From Albugo candida (lineage: Eukaryota; Oomycota; Peronosporomycetes; Albuginales; Albuginaceae), in NCBI GenBank assembly GCA_905220665.1, contig CAJNAR010000004.1, forward strand, positions 248,001-312,000: a DNA stretch of 64,000 nt, read 5' to 3'. The notes beneath the pieces were generated by a model that made no database searches, had not been told where the DNA came from, and worked only from the letters and a program-made list of their open reading frames with translations. The position numbers and the translations under genes are program-made. Position 1 is the first letter of the stretch; the number at the start of each line of letters is the position of its first letter. Below, in pieces: positions 1 to 10,756 of this stretch.

Positions 1-296
1 TTTAGCGCCGTTTCCAGTACATCTTCGCCAGCGAATCGTAAATTATACTTTTTACCACTACCTACAGCACTTAATTTTTGACCGAGAAGCTTTGTATCGA
101 CCTTTGTAGATGCTGCAGTAGTGACTAAAAACACTCCTTCTTTCTTGTCTTTAAACACGAGATTTTTCGTCAAAATACCATCGAGATGGCCTAATTCCGT
201 CACTAAATCCTCTACTGTCGGAAGTGGTTTATGCTCATGACGCTCATACGTCAGCGAAAGCCGCTCGAGCGCCGCGATCACAGCTACCTCACTCAT
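1..296 (-). CDS. Prolyl-tRNA editing (YbaK/ProX) domain protein, partial
   Basis: The protein begins MSEVAVIAALERLSLTYERH and runs off the left edge of the window after about 98 residues, so its C-terminal part is missing. The pattern T-K-N-L-V-F-K-D-K-K followed by a hydrophobic LVTTAAS strand, VDTKLLGQKL and a LRFAGEDVLE segment is that of the YbaK/ProX fold, which deacylates mischarged Ala-tRNA(Pro). In several protists this domain is fused to the N-terminus of prolyl-tRNA synthetase; here it could be that N-terminus or a free-standing editing protein, and the window cannot decide. The frame stays open upstream of the chosen ATG back to about 436, so a longer N-terminus is possible. It sits 142 bp downstream of the CesA stop on the same strand. 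Confidence 0.7.
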   Translation of the reverse strand, partial: MSEVAVIAALERLSLTYERHEHKPLPTVEDLVTELGHLDGILTKNLVFKDKKEGVFLVTTAASTKVDTKLLGQKLSAVGSGKKYNLRFAGEDVLETAL

Positions 297-438
297 TTTA
301 ATTTCTGGCTCAAAATCACCAAACGCTAATTCAAGGTCAAGATGAGAAGGAATAGGATCGTACAGCGGAATTGCGCGAATGCTTTGTATTTTGTAGCTAA
401 AGTAACAGTCAAGTAAAAACAATCGTAATTTCTCAAAT

Positions 439-3400
439 CTATGTCGGACTCGAACTTGGTTTCTCCATGCAAACCCATATGACGATGAAAATGAGCCCAA
501 ACGCGATGGAAGTAGAGCCCATAAAGTTTCCCTTATCGGTCAAACTCGTATAACTCCACCCGAAATACTCTTGAATGCTCATCCGCACGCTCGGAGCGAG
601 TTTGTACGCGAGGAATAATCCCATCAAAAGACTGGCAAACAGCAAAGACGCGCCGTGAGATGTTTGCGCGCTGTTATATCCCGCAATAAAGCGCACAATT
701 GCCCAAAGAACACCAACTACGGTGCCTAAAAACACCAATACATTTGGTAATTCAGAAATGGATCCGCGGGAGGCTCCACCGGTGTTGAACCAACGCGGTT
801 CCTTACCCGTAATTCTCCACCAAACTGCTTCAATAACAGCTGTGCACATTGTGAAAGCGTACGCGAACCATACTTCTTGAGATCGAACGACGTCATTGTT
901 TTCCACTGTTCGATTACTCAATGCCGAGAGCACTCCCTGAACAAAAAGTTTGGGCACCAATGCGACCAAAAGACGAAGATTCGCCATGTAGATTGGCGCC
1001 AATCCCGTGTACAAAAAGTATAAAGTGATGTAATAGAAAAAGATGGCCGGGAACGATCCCAATGGATACAGTGTTGCGTTGTAGTAGAAGACTTTGCGCA
1101 TGAAATGATTCGGCTTGTAGTGATTCGGTAATGTCACAGCTGGGAACTTCCAGTCGGGATCAATATACTTTTTGTTCTTTCGCATGAGAAAGATCTGGAA
1201 ATTACCTTTGGCCCAGCGTTTTCGTTGAGCCAGTGAACTGGCCACCGAGTCAGGGATCAGACCTTCAGCCAGACGTATGCGTTCCTCAGCTTGACCTTCG
1301 AAATCCTTTCGAAAGTACAGAGCTTTCCATCCCATACTGCATAGACGCTGACCAGTGTAACAATCTTCGGTCAAACTTCCATACTGAATCCCTCCAATGG
1401 AATCCAACGCTTCTCGACGGAATAAAGCATTTGTGCCCGCAAATGAAGCACAATTGTATCCATCTTGACCAGTTTGAATAGCGTCATAAAACGTTGCGTT
1501 TCGATGACCCAATGGATCCCCAATTTGAAGCTGAGTACAATCGTGAAAGTACTGAGGAGTCTGCACAAATGCGACGGCGTTATCCCGAACATCATCCGAG
1601 TAATTGTGGTGGAGTTCGACGCTGGTATCACGAACATTGTTCGTTTTGCATTTCAGACAAATCCCAGACCTCCCGAGTTTTGCATCACATGTCATACAGC
1701 GGAGATCCTTTCTTGTTCGTCGAGTGTCGCTCAGACTGCCGTTCACTTGACGACGATGCAAGTCACCTTGGACATGCATGGCGTTCTCAAAACACTCCTT
1801 GGAGCAGAAACTGATATTTTCTTCAGGAACGCCGGCGATCTTGCATGATGCACAACACAAACTAGCCACGTTGTTACATCCCGTACAGCAGCATGCAAAT
1901 TGGCTTTTATCTTGACGATCTTCGTCAACAAAAAAGAATGCCAGTGCCGCCATTACAAACTTTGGATGAGGTTGCATGTCCGCGTCCAGAATCAACAGAT
2001 ACCGGCCAGAAGCATTTTCGTTGTACAAACAATTGTTGATATTGCCTGCTTTGGAGTAGTGCACATCGGGCTTGACGCGTCCAATAAATGTCACGTGGGG
2101 GAGACCTGGGTACCTGTAATCATCACGGAACGATCCGGCAGCACAATCGTTACGATTCACAACTTTAGGCTGTGATGGTGTCGGTATGTTGGCGGATGAG
2201 TGCAACTTTCGCCACGCGTATACTTCCATTTCTTCTGCGGGATCACAAACACGATCGTACATGAATTGAGCGACTTCTTGGCGGAGATCACCAGCAGTCT
2301 CTAAGACGCCTTTGTTCAGCTCGATGGTAGGAACGGGATTCCCCTTGGTCCATTTTGCTTTGCAATAACCATCGTCCAAAAGATAGATCTGTAAAAGATG
2401 AGGCGGATACTGAAGGTTCATGCAAGCACTGAGTGTATCAATACATTCTTCTGAAGGTTCCGAGTAGTGACAAATCAATACATCGACTCGTGGCCACATA
2501 TCATCGGGAACAGGAGGATCAAATTCGTCAAAATATTGAGCTCCACGGCGTACTGGACTCCACATACCCAAGTAATACAGGCAGCCCAAGCTAAAGCTGA
2601 TCAGCTCAGCCGCAACCATCAATGCAAATGAGATCCACTGAAACACCGGTGGGTCATGGAAACAAGACACATTGTCCACTCCGGCCAACGACAAGTACCA
2701 ATCTGGAGGTGTCCAAATGCCGCTCATGGGATCCGAGGTACATCGTAATGTATCCAGTGAAGTGCTGACAATCGTATCGCAATCCACACTAGGACGAGAG
2801 CTATCGCATGGTTCCAATCCCACCACAAACCAAAAAATCAGACCAAATAATTCCAGCAGACCCGTCAATAGGTACAGGAAATAGAAGAAGCGATACGTCT
2901 GATTCCCTTTCATTTGATACTTTCGAACATTCGGAAGTTTCCGCTCAATGACATTTCCCGATCCATTCGCAACGATAGCTCTTTCCAAGCCTTCAAACCA
3001 CATCTGATACTCCTCATCTGTCTCCGGACACAACACCCACACACGACGTTTTGTGTGAATTTCTATTCCTTTAAACGGAAGATCCAATCGACGACATGGT
3101 CGGAGTTGTAGTGCATCCTTTAGCTCGATCGCACCCACCACCAAATCTGCATTACGATTCCCAAAATATTGACGGCATTCCTGATGACTTTGGAAATAGT
3201 AGATTTTAGCTCGTTCCAATGCTAATTATAAGACAGGAGAATTAGAAACAGCACGATATACCCTGAAAATATCACATTATACCGAAAAAACGCCGTTTCC
3301 AACTTTTATGTATCGGTCCTTTGATGCTTCGTTTTCCTTGTTTGTGCATGTATCCATGAATAGAGATGATATTCCCTTGATCTTCGACAATACTCATCCC

Positions 3401-3873
3401 CACTGCTTCCGACACACTCACAGGCTGCTCCAATGGAGCGCGTGGATCCACATATCCCTGCTGAGCGTTCGGACGTCCTTCCACAACTCGCGTTTCATTA
3501 CCAGCTCGAACGATTTCGGCTTCTGTCGCAGACGGCGTTCCATGCAGAGCATAGCTGGTGTCTTCATCCTCGTACATGATGTATCTGTATTCAAAAGGAA
3601 TCTGCTAGCGACCAGTCTGGTTTAAGAGTGAAGAGACAGCATTCAAATTCTTTCACCAAGTAACTGATTAGAGCCCGTTCAAGCCGAGTTACAAATAACA
3701 TGTGCTTTAGTGCTACTTTCCGCATAAACTCAGCTGAAGTATCGTCTTGGGATAAGGTGAGGCAAATGTAGCGAGTGGGAGAAGAGTTGGCGGTTAGTGG
3801 ATACTTTGTGGCACTTGCTACCCGCACGATCAGTGTAGACTGCCTTTTGTGCCACATACTCGACGACAGACAT
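439..3873 (-). CDS. CesA: Cellulose synthase with N-terminal PH domain, four exons
   Basis: Plasma-membrane GT2 enzyme that polymerises UDP-glucose into beta-1,4-glucan for the cell wall. Inferred exons: 3873-3822, 3745-3657, 3601-3283, 3221-439 (1080 residues). Exon 3 and the start of exon 4 encode a PH domain (GYMHKQGKRS ... SWKRRFF ... MWFEGL), typical of oomycete CesA proteins. Exon 4 has two N-terminal membrane spans, the first catalytic aspartates (LLDDGY), the DAD motif in ILDADMQ, TED in LTEDCYTG, the QRKRW product-binding motif and about six C-terminal spans. A cysteine-rich block with many CxxC pairs lies between DAD and TED (about 1630-1905). The intron at 3282-3222 is well supported by the uninterrupted PH domain. 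The first two exons are less certain: translation could instead start at the ATG at 3577, which would leave a 68-codon spliced ORF 13 nt upstream; splicing in phase joins them. Confidence 0.9.
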
Positions 3874-3941
3874 TTTCTCCTTCGGCGTTTGTAGCAAACA
3901 TTCGTTTGTATATATGTAAAGGATTTATAGCTACTTTCAAG

Positions 3942-6486
3942 TTAGGATTTAACAGCCAAATTCATCAAATGCTCCATAAACACTTTGAGGCTAACATCGT
4001 CTGTGAAAATAACTTCCCCTTGGCCGTCCATACTGTTATGCGTCACTGATGGATTCAATTTTGCCATCAAGAATCGAGATTGACTCTTGTGTTGATCGCA
4101 GACAATGTAACGCGGCACTGGGAACCTAGAATCCATTATTAGTTGAGCATCGGCTTGGGGAGCTTCCAGTAGATTTTTAAAATTGATATGTTGCGGGTCA
4201 TCTTGGAACTTTTGGTCACGCCAGGCGGCGATTGTGTCGCCGTGGAAGACAACGACGTAGAAGAAGGAATCCAAAAGCAAAATTGTATCAGGTCGAACGC
4301 TTGCAGCATCCAAAAGAGCCGGGACGGGTGGTCCATTGAATGAGTACGATAAAAGGGATGGCTGAATCATGACCAGCGAATTCGTTGTGCTTTCACGCAA
4401 GAGACAATGTCGAAAGTATGTGCTTTCATCGGGTGAGTACCCAAATACAGTCAGAAATTGTGATCGTCGGAGGTGGAACATAAATTGCGGGAATATCGCA
4501 AATTCGGGTGACAAACGAAAGCTCGATGGATCATCTTTACGATACTCTGCAAACCGAGTCGCTAAGCGAATCAACGAGCGGTCGATCCAGCGCATGATAT
4601 CCAATTGCTCCTCACCTTTTTCAGATCGATGGACTGCAACTCGAGCTAGCAATACAGCAGCTGCTTCCTGGTCGAAACCTCTTCCTAGAGAGGTTGTATC
4701 GTTTGGATCAACTGTCCAAGGTCCACAAACTGTAGTGACACGAGTGCGATAGCGTCCACTAGCGTGCTGGTAGCGAGTTATCAATTGAATAAATCGACTT
4801 TTTCCGGGAGCTAAAGCCACTTGGTTTGCCACATCAAAATAAATCGCAATAGTCGTATTCGGATCAATCCCGCCCATTGACCAGATATTAGTTCCACCAA
4901 TTCCGATCTCCGTCTCGGAGATGTTTTTCGGTGCTGCTCCTTGACGCTTTGTTGCAGCACAGTGGCCAATAGCCCCAGCAACTTTAAATTCACGACTTGT
5001 CAATACTTCCACAGACGCAGCAAACGCCATTGTGAGATGATCTTTATCGCACTCTGCAGCTTCATCTGAGAATTTGCTAAACATACGCCGAAAAGACTCG
5101 CGAAAAACGGATTGACCGAAAGAGTCCGCCAAAACGATTACCCCGCCAGTCATTTGGACACAGGACTTCATTTCCAGCACTCCACTTTGATCCAAGGAAC
5201 AAGCAAAGATGTCCACAACGTGGTTGGAAGTCACACAGCGATTTGACAGTTCCTGATAAAACGCCACTGCTTTCTTGGACAAAGGAGCGTTGTCTTTCTG
5301 AAGATCGGTGTGAGAACGAATGTCCTGTTTTCGATCGCGATTCACAATTGCTCCGGTTCCAATTGTTGGAGGACCTCCAACAAACATCATGATACGAGCT
5401 CCTTGGCCTCGATACGCTGATTCCAATAGACCCACACAGACGGATAAGGCGACTCCCGTGCATCGCTGTGGGCGTTGGTCTGCGCTAACCGGCCAAGGAT
5501 CTTTTTGCAAGTCTTCTAGAATAGATTCTAATGTGAATCCACACTCAAAAACTGGTAAGAGGAACCGTGAGACCGGATGCTGCTGTTGTTGCTGTGGATT
5601 TGCCGCATTGGGTTGCGGACGATTTACAGACGTCAAACCCAGCATATCATGCACTTGTTGCACTGTGAAATCTTTACTTCCACGAAAGACGTACGATTTT
5701 GGAATTTCCGGAAATCCTAGCTCATGAACATGCACCATAGTGCCAAATGTAACGAGTCCAATTAAAGCATTAGGAGGCAACTGATTCAAAGTCTGCTGAA
5801 TCGAGTCCTTCAGTTCTTCCAATTCATCTTCTGGTATACAAGTATCGATGCAAAATACGAAAATTGGCGGACTTGCCTGGCAATTTTGCCGCTCATATTC
5901 GAGTGTCGTGTACTGCGGAATCAGCTCAGCCGGAAGATTTTCTTGGGTAATATTCTCGGCGTAATGCGGTGGAAAATGATTCCGAGTCACGCAGAACGGA
6001 CATACCCAAATTTTGGAAACAAAATCCACCTGGCAGAATGGGTTGAGGATAGCTGCACAGCTTTTACAGTGAACTGGATCATATTCCAAAGCGGGAGGGA
6101 TCCCTTCGATAGGCTTCAGTGGCTGGTATAAGCATCCCACAGGTACAACAGATCGAGTCTGTTCCAGTTTGGTACAGGGCCAGCTATTCCATGAAAATCG
6201 AATGCCATCTTTGGACTCCATTTCATGAAAGTCCCATTCCTGTGCCGGAACGTTTTGGTAGCCTCCGGCTTGTTGCTGAGCGTACTGATCGAACTCGACT
6301 GGTTGCTGCTGGGCATATTGGTCATATCCCGCGGCTGGTGCTGGCGCTTGCGGCTGTGAGTACTGTTGGTACTGATCATAACCTTGTTGGCTATATTGCT
6401 GCTGAGGTTGCGCAGCTTGCTGGTGTTGACCGTACTGTTGCTGCATGTATTGTTGTTGTTGATCATATTGACCATACGATTGAGGC

Positions 6487-6521
<35 letters not shown>

Positions 6522-6563
6522 ATCATAGGCAGCGTTGTAATTTGCAGCGTAACCACCGTGCAT
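3942..6563 (-). CDS. SEC23: COPII coat protein SEC23
   Basis: Inner-coat subunit of COPII vesicles and the GTPase-activating protein for Sar1 at ER exit sites. An intact 873-residue single exon. After a Q/Y-rich leader of about 120 residues come [14 protein letters not shown], the zinc finger ([12 protein letters not shown] ... WVCPFC), the vWA-like trunk (IFVFCIDTC), the beta-sandwich, the helical domain and a C-terminal gelsolin repeat (HGDTIAAW ... SRFPVPRYI). The N-terminal order zinc finger then trunk, and the RFSWN motif, identify SEC23 rather than SEC24. I chose the ATG at 6563; the open frame extends ten codons further without another ATG. The low-complexity leader is unusual because SEC23 normally starts close to the RFSWN motif. 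Confidence 0.95.
6486..6521 (-). repeat. CAG/CAA repeat encoding 12 glutamines in SEC23
   Basis: Twelve consecutive CAG or CAA codons on the minus strand near the SEC23 N-terminus. The array mixes CAG and CAA, which reduces slippage. It is followed by further Q-rich and QYDQ/GYDQY-like segments to about 6240. Confidence 0.9.
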
Positions 6564-8448
6564 TTTAGTGCGGAGACTTTTGGATGGCGACACGCGTCGA
6601 AGAATCAGATTTTAGAGCTTATCCTATCTTAAGGTAAATGTCTGAAAATAGGTGTTCGGATCCATCGAATCTCATTTATTTTAAGTACTTTATGTAAAGC
6701 TACACATGTTTTATGCAAGTGGAAGCCTACGAGTATGAATGAGGCCAACAGGAAGGTGGCTTCCCGAGTGATAGTCATTTACCACTTCTAGAATGTCACG
6801 TAGTGGTTGACTAACTCATCACTGGACACACGAATGAGAGAATACGTGTAATGCTCAAAGCTCTTGGCTCATGCTCTTGACCTTGGCAAAACGCGCAGCA
6901 ACTCCTTTGACTTGAACGTCTTTCCGCGTCGAATTTATGCAACAGGTTTCCGAATGTGAATTTGGGATTCCACTTTGCAGCGGAATTTATGGCACAACTT
7001 TGATCTTTGACTCAACTTCGATGGTATCAGGCACATCCATCTGCGAATTGTTGGCTGACAAGCACAAGTGCATTCCTATATCAGCTGTGCTATGTGGAAT
7101 CAGCAGCTTCGTATCGCCGTTAATGAACTTTGCCCCACCAACGGCGGCATGTGGCGAGCCAAAGTCGTAACGGTAGGAATACGACGGGAGTCCCTATTTT
7201 TCATGATATATTGCATTTGACCGCCATCGAATATGAGGATACAGGAACGCATCTGCGTGACATCTAATTGGCAAACGCTTCTATCATATCCTTTGATATT
7301 CACATGCCAAATCAATCGAACATTACCTTCCGTACCGCATGCTCGTTGCACGATGAGAGTGTGTTGCCATAGTCGACCGCAAGCTCTCATTCAGATTTAG
7401 ATCTGAGAATGAGCCAGTAAATTCAGTATGTACTGAGTCGGTACGATAGCAAAGGGTAAAGATCATTATGATTTGAATTCTTGGCTGATTGACGGCTCTT
7501 ACACCACGCGATTGGCTCTGTTCACAGAAGGATAAAGTAGAAGCTAGCATCAGTTGGGCCATCAGGATCGACCTCTACTCATCACTAAAGGCACTTCATC
7601 CAAAGCGACTCATTCTGCGTACTTCCGTACGGTAACATGCACAGCACATGTTCAATTGAAACGGAGCCTCCATTTGCATCGGCAAAAATAATACTTGGTG
7701 CAGGAAAATGGAGGCCATGTCGATTGGCTAGCCAAGTCTCCAACTTGAATTCCATTAGAAGTGCAAATGTGGACAGTACGATGGTCGGGTGCTTGATCAC
7801 TGTGTATGGCGGTATACTGATTCCAAAATGAGCAGCAACGTGAGGAACGCTGGCTAAGCCACAACTGAATAGGGTTCCTACCAACTTGAATTATAGCTGC
7901 AGTGCAACGATGGGCAGCTGACGCTAGCGGAACTTCTATCCATGTATACATGGTATCTTAACACTTTTCTCTCTCTCGGTCTTACAACTTGTGAATTAAT
8001 AAGTTGTCTTGCAATCTGATATTGGAAAGATGGATACTAAAGTATATGATAGCACCCTCGAATATATCTGCAACAGAACAGCGATATTATCATTTCAGCT
8101 GTCCATTAGAGCTGAAATCATGCTCAATTTCTCATAGTGGTAAATGAATCCGATCAAAGTGCTACGGCAAAGATGTCTATGGTAGTCGTGTGTTGCTTAT
8201 TTGAGTGTGATGATACTATAAGCAAAGTTTGCTTTCCAGATCAATTTATTCTTTCTGCTGACTCCAATTGCACCTGGAAATGCCTCATTACACCTCTGAG
8301 TCGACTTGTTCTGGTTATTCGTGTAGTAATTCATGTGAGAATTCACCCAACTCTGAGAGCTCAATGGTCATTCGCGCGTCTAATAACAGTCAGGCGCACT
8401 TTATAGAAACAATCAGATCCCGTACCTATAAGCTCGTACGTCACCAGT
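6564..8448. other. Gene-poor 1.9 kb stretch with degraded-looking ORFs
   Basis: This interval separates divergently transcribed SEC23 and the WD40 gene and must contain both promoters. No complete gene could be assembled. On the minus strand, open fragments at about 7884-7585 (from a GTLFSCGLASVPHVAAHFG-like segment) and at about 7200-6990 (YDFGSPHAAVGGAKFINGD) have a protein-like composition but lie in different frames separated by stops, with no in-phase splice sites I could find. They may be relics of a former gene or chance ORFs. Confidence 0.4.
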
Positions 8449-10668
8449 ATGCCGAGTGAGTCGACTGTGCCTCCTGCCGCTGCAAACGAACAAACCGAAT
8501 CCTCTTCACCACCTTCCTCCACTACAAACATTCCTATTGACGATGCCTCAGCACCACGCTGGCATCATGTCGGTCACCATCGTACAACAATTCGCCCGGA
8601 ATCAACTTTTGACTCTTCTCAGACCTCCATCCAACTCGAGATTCTTGGAATGATCGCAGAGTATCTCCAGTCAGAAGGATTTCCATTATCAAGTGCCGTT
8701 CTTCAAGACGAGTCTAATGTCCGCTTAATGGAGAAATTCCACGATAAGGAAATGTTCCATCGAATGTCGAAAGCGATACAAGATGGGAACTGGAATTTGA
8801 TCGCTAAGCTGATCACCAAGCATTTCAAGACGATTAGTGCGCAACAAGGCTTATTGTATGCGATTTGTAAGCAAGAGTACCTCGAGCTCATTGATCGTCA
8901 AGAGTATCAAAAGGCGTTCACGTTTCTTATGACACATCTGAAGCCTTTGGAACGCGTGAGTAAAATGTATCACCACAATGAGTTTCAAGATCTTTGCTAT
9001 TTGCTGACGTGTAAATCTGTCAAAGAAGCTCCCTGCTTTCGTTCATGGGAAGGCGTATATAAGTCTCGCCAAAAGCTGATTGAGCAGCTGAAGTCAACTT
9101 TTGAGATGGACGATTTTATGATGATAATGTCTGTGCCGATGTCCGTATCGACGAACAACGAATGCCCACAAAAAAGTAATAATGAGACAACAGAGAAAAC
9201 CGTGACGAGTGATGACAACCCTTCCGATAACGACTCCGTTGTACATGTACCAGAAGATCGTTTACTCACATTGCTGCATCAAAGTGTTGCGTACCAAATG
9301 GAATTCAGTCGATATCACCCCAAAATTGTGCCCAAGGTCACCACGCTGCTGCGAGACTACGAGTGTGAGGTTGTTCCAAACGTGGTCAAGGTCACGTACG
9401 AGGGTCATATGCAAAATGTAAAGTATGTCACTTTTCTCGGTCACGATGGTGAATTCCTTGCCTCTGGATCGAGTGATGCAACCATTAAAATTTGGCCCGT
9501 TGAACCTTCAGATGACGTTAAGCGGAAGCCGAGGGCTACGACCACGGATGATGTGACCGAGAACAACCAGAAAGGTATGATCTGCAACAAGTGGGTTCAG
9601 GAACTGCGGGGTCATGCTTCCCGAATTTGGTACCTGAGCTCCAATCATGCTGGATCGAGATTGTACTCAGCATCCGGTGACGGTACTGTGAAAATCTGGG
9701 ATCTTCGCTCCACGATCGACACATTGACATCATCTGCATTTCGAGATGAATCGCTTGATGATTCGATTTTCAATACAGCCGTCTTGTCCAGCGAGAAAGA
9801 TCTTTGTGATTCGAGCTCCCACCAGCGACTTTGTATAGCGACCTTGGACGCGACACAAGCGCGTACAGAGTGCAGTGATGCTGACGCCGCTATCTATAAG
9901 AACCATCTTGGGGACATTTACTCGGTAGCGTTGCATCCACACGAGCTACATCTTGTCACCGGAGGATACGACCAACGTGTTCGCTTGTTTGATATCGAGA
10001 CAAATACAATGGTGAAGACTTTCCGCGGGCATGCTGCCTCCGTCTGTGACGCTCAATTCAACCGCCACGCAAACTTGATAGTCAGTGGGTCCAAAGACGG
10101 CACCATTCGATTTTGGGATATTCTCAGTGGACTCTGTGTGCATACCTTGCGCCAGACACTCGGTGAAGTAACTTCCATCTCATTGGCGTCCAATGGCTTC
10201 CTTCTTCTCAGTGGCTCTCGAAATAATAGCAATCGACTTTGGGATCTACGAATGCTTCACGCGCCTCGTTCTCACTTACAAATGTCGAGTACAGCTCCGC
10301 AGAAACCAACTCGGAATCTGTACACAACAGCAGGGACGTCCACGAGCGAGCATTCGACGCTCTCAACTCATCCACGTCATCATCAATGGCAAGAATCACG
10401 ACCTGTGCAGCGCTTCAAAGGACATCAAAACACTGCGAAAAATGTCGTCCGAGCTTCATTTGGACCACGTGAAGCGTTTGTGCTAGGAGGATCAGAAGAC
10501 GGAGCAATCTACATTTGGGATGTCACCACTGGAAAGCTTCTTGAGAAACTCTGCGGACATTCTGGGGTCACATATAACGCAATGTGGCACGAGAAACAAG
10601 CTTTGATGGCGTCAAGTTCGCATGATGCTACTGTGAAAACGTGGTGGTGGCGTGAGCAATCTCGTTGA
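8449..10668 (+). CDS. LisH/CTLH and WD40-repeat protein
   Basis: A single-exon 739-residue protein. Residues about 1-60 are Ser/Thr/Pro-rich. A LisH motif (QLEILGMIAEYLQSEG) begins near residue 62 and a CTLH region follows to about 165 (MSKAIQDGNWNL ... YQKAFTFLMTHLKPLE). A spacer rich in N/D/E runs to about 260, then a helix (LLTLLHQSVAYQMEF) and a C-terminal beta-propeller with at least seven WD repeats ending in WD-like pairs (IKIWPVE, VKIWDLRS, VRLFDIET, IRFWDILS, IYIWDVTT, VKTWWWRE). LisH-CTLH-WD40 proteins (WDR26, WDR47, SMU1 and Topless groups) dimerise through LisH and act as scaffolds in ubiquitin-ligase, splicing or cytoskeletal complexes. I cannot place it in one subgroup. It converges with the AAA gene, with 88 bp between stops. 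Confidence 0.85.
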   Translation: MPSESTVPPAAANEQTESSSPPSSTTNIPIDDASAPRWHHVGHHRTTIRPESTFDSSQTSIQLEILGMIAEYLQSEGFPLSSAVLQDESNVRLMEKFHDKEMFHRMSKAIQDGNWNLIAKLITKHFKTISAQQGLLYAICKQEYLELIDRQEYQKAFTFLMTHLKPLERVSKMYHHNEFQDLCYLLTCKSVKEAPCFRSWEGVYKSRQKLIEQLKSTFEMDDFMMIMSVPMSVSTNNECPQKSNNETTEKTVTSDDNPSDNDSVVHVPEDRLLTLLHQSVAYQMEFSRYHPKIVPKVTTLLRDYECEVVPNVVKVTYEGHMQNVKYVTFLGHDGEFLASGSSDATIKIWPVEPSDDVKRKPRATTTDDVTENNQKGMICNKWVQELRGHASRIWYLSSNHAGSRLYSASGDGTVKIWDLRSTIDTLTSSAFRDESLDDSIFNTAVLSSEKDLCDSSSHQRLCIATLDATQARTECSDADAAIYKNHLGDIYSVALHPHELHLVTGGYDQRVRLFDIETNTMVKTFRGHAASVCDAQFNRHANLIVSGSKDGTIRFWDILSGLCVHTLRQTLGEVTSISLASNGFLLLSGSRNNSNRLWDLRMLHAPRSHLQMSSTAPQKPTRNLYTTAGTSTSEHSTLSTHPRHHQWQESRPVQRFKGHQNTAKNVVRASFGPREAFVLGGSEDGAIYIWDVTTGKLLEKLCGHSGVTYNAMWHEKQALMASSSHDATVKTWWWREQSR

Positions 10669-10756
10669 TACTGATGCAGATATCGAGCATCGAATGTCCA
10701 ACTTTGCAATGTATATTTATTGTGTCGTAGTATCAATCTGCATGCGTAGCAACGAG

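Noticed and set aside
3591..3857. 88-codon minus-strand ORF between SEC23 and CesA as a gene of its own
   Set aside because: Two in-phase introns inside and after it give a better explanation as CesA 5' exons.
6116..6632. Long plus- and minus-strand frames rich in V/A/L or N/S over the SEC23 Q-rich region
   Set aside because: These are shadow frames of the CAG/CAA repeat, which reads as poly-Leu, poly-Ala, poly-Val or poly-Asn/Ser in other frames.
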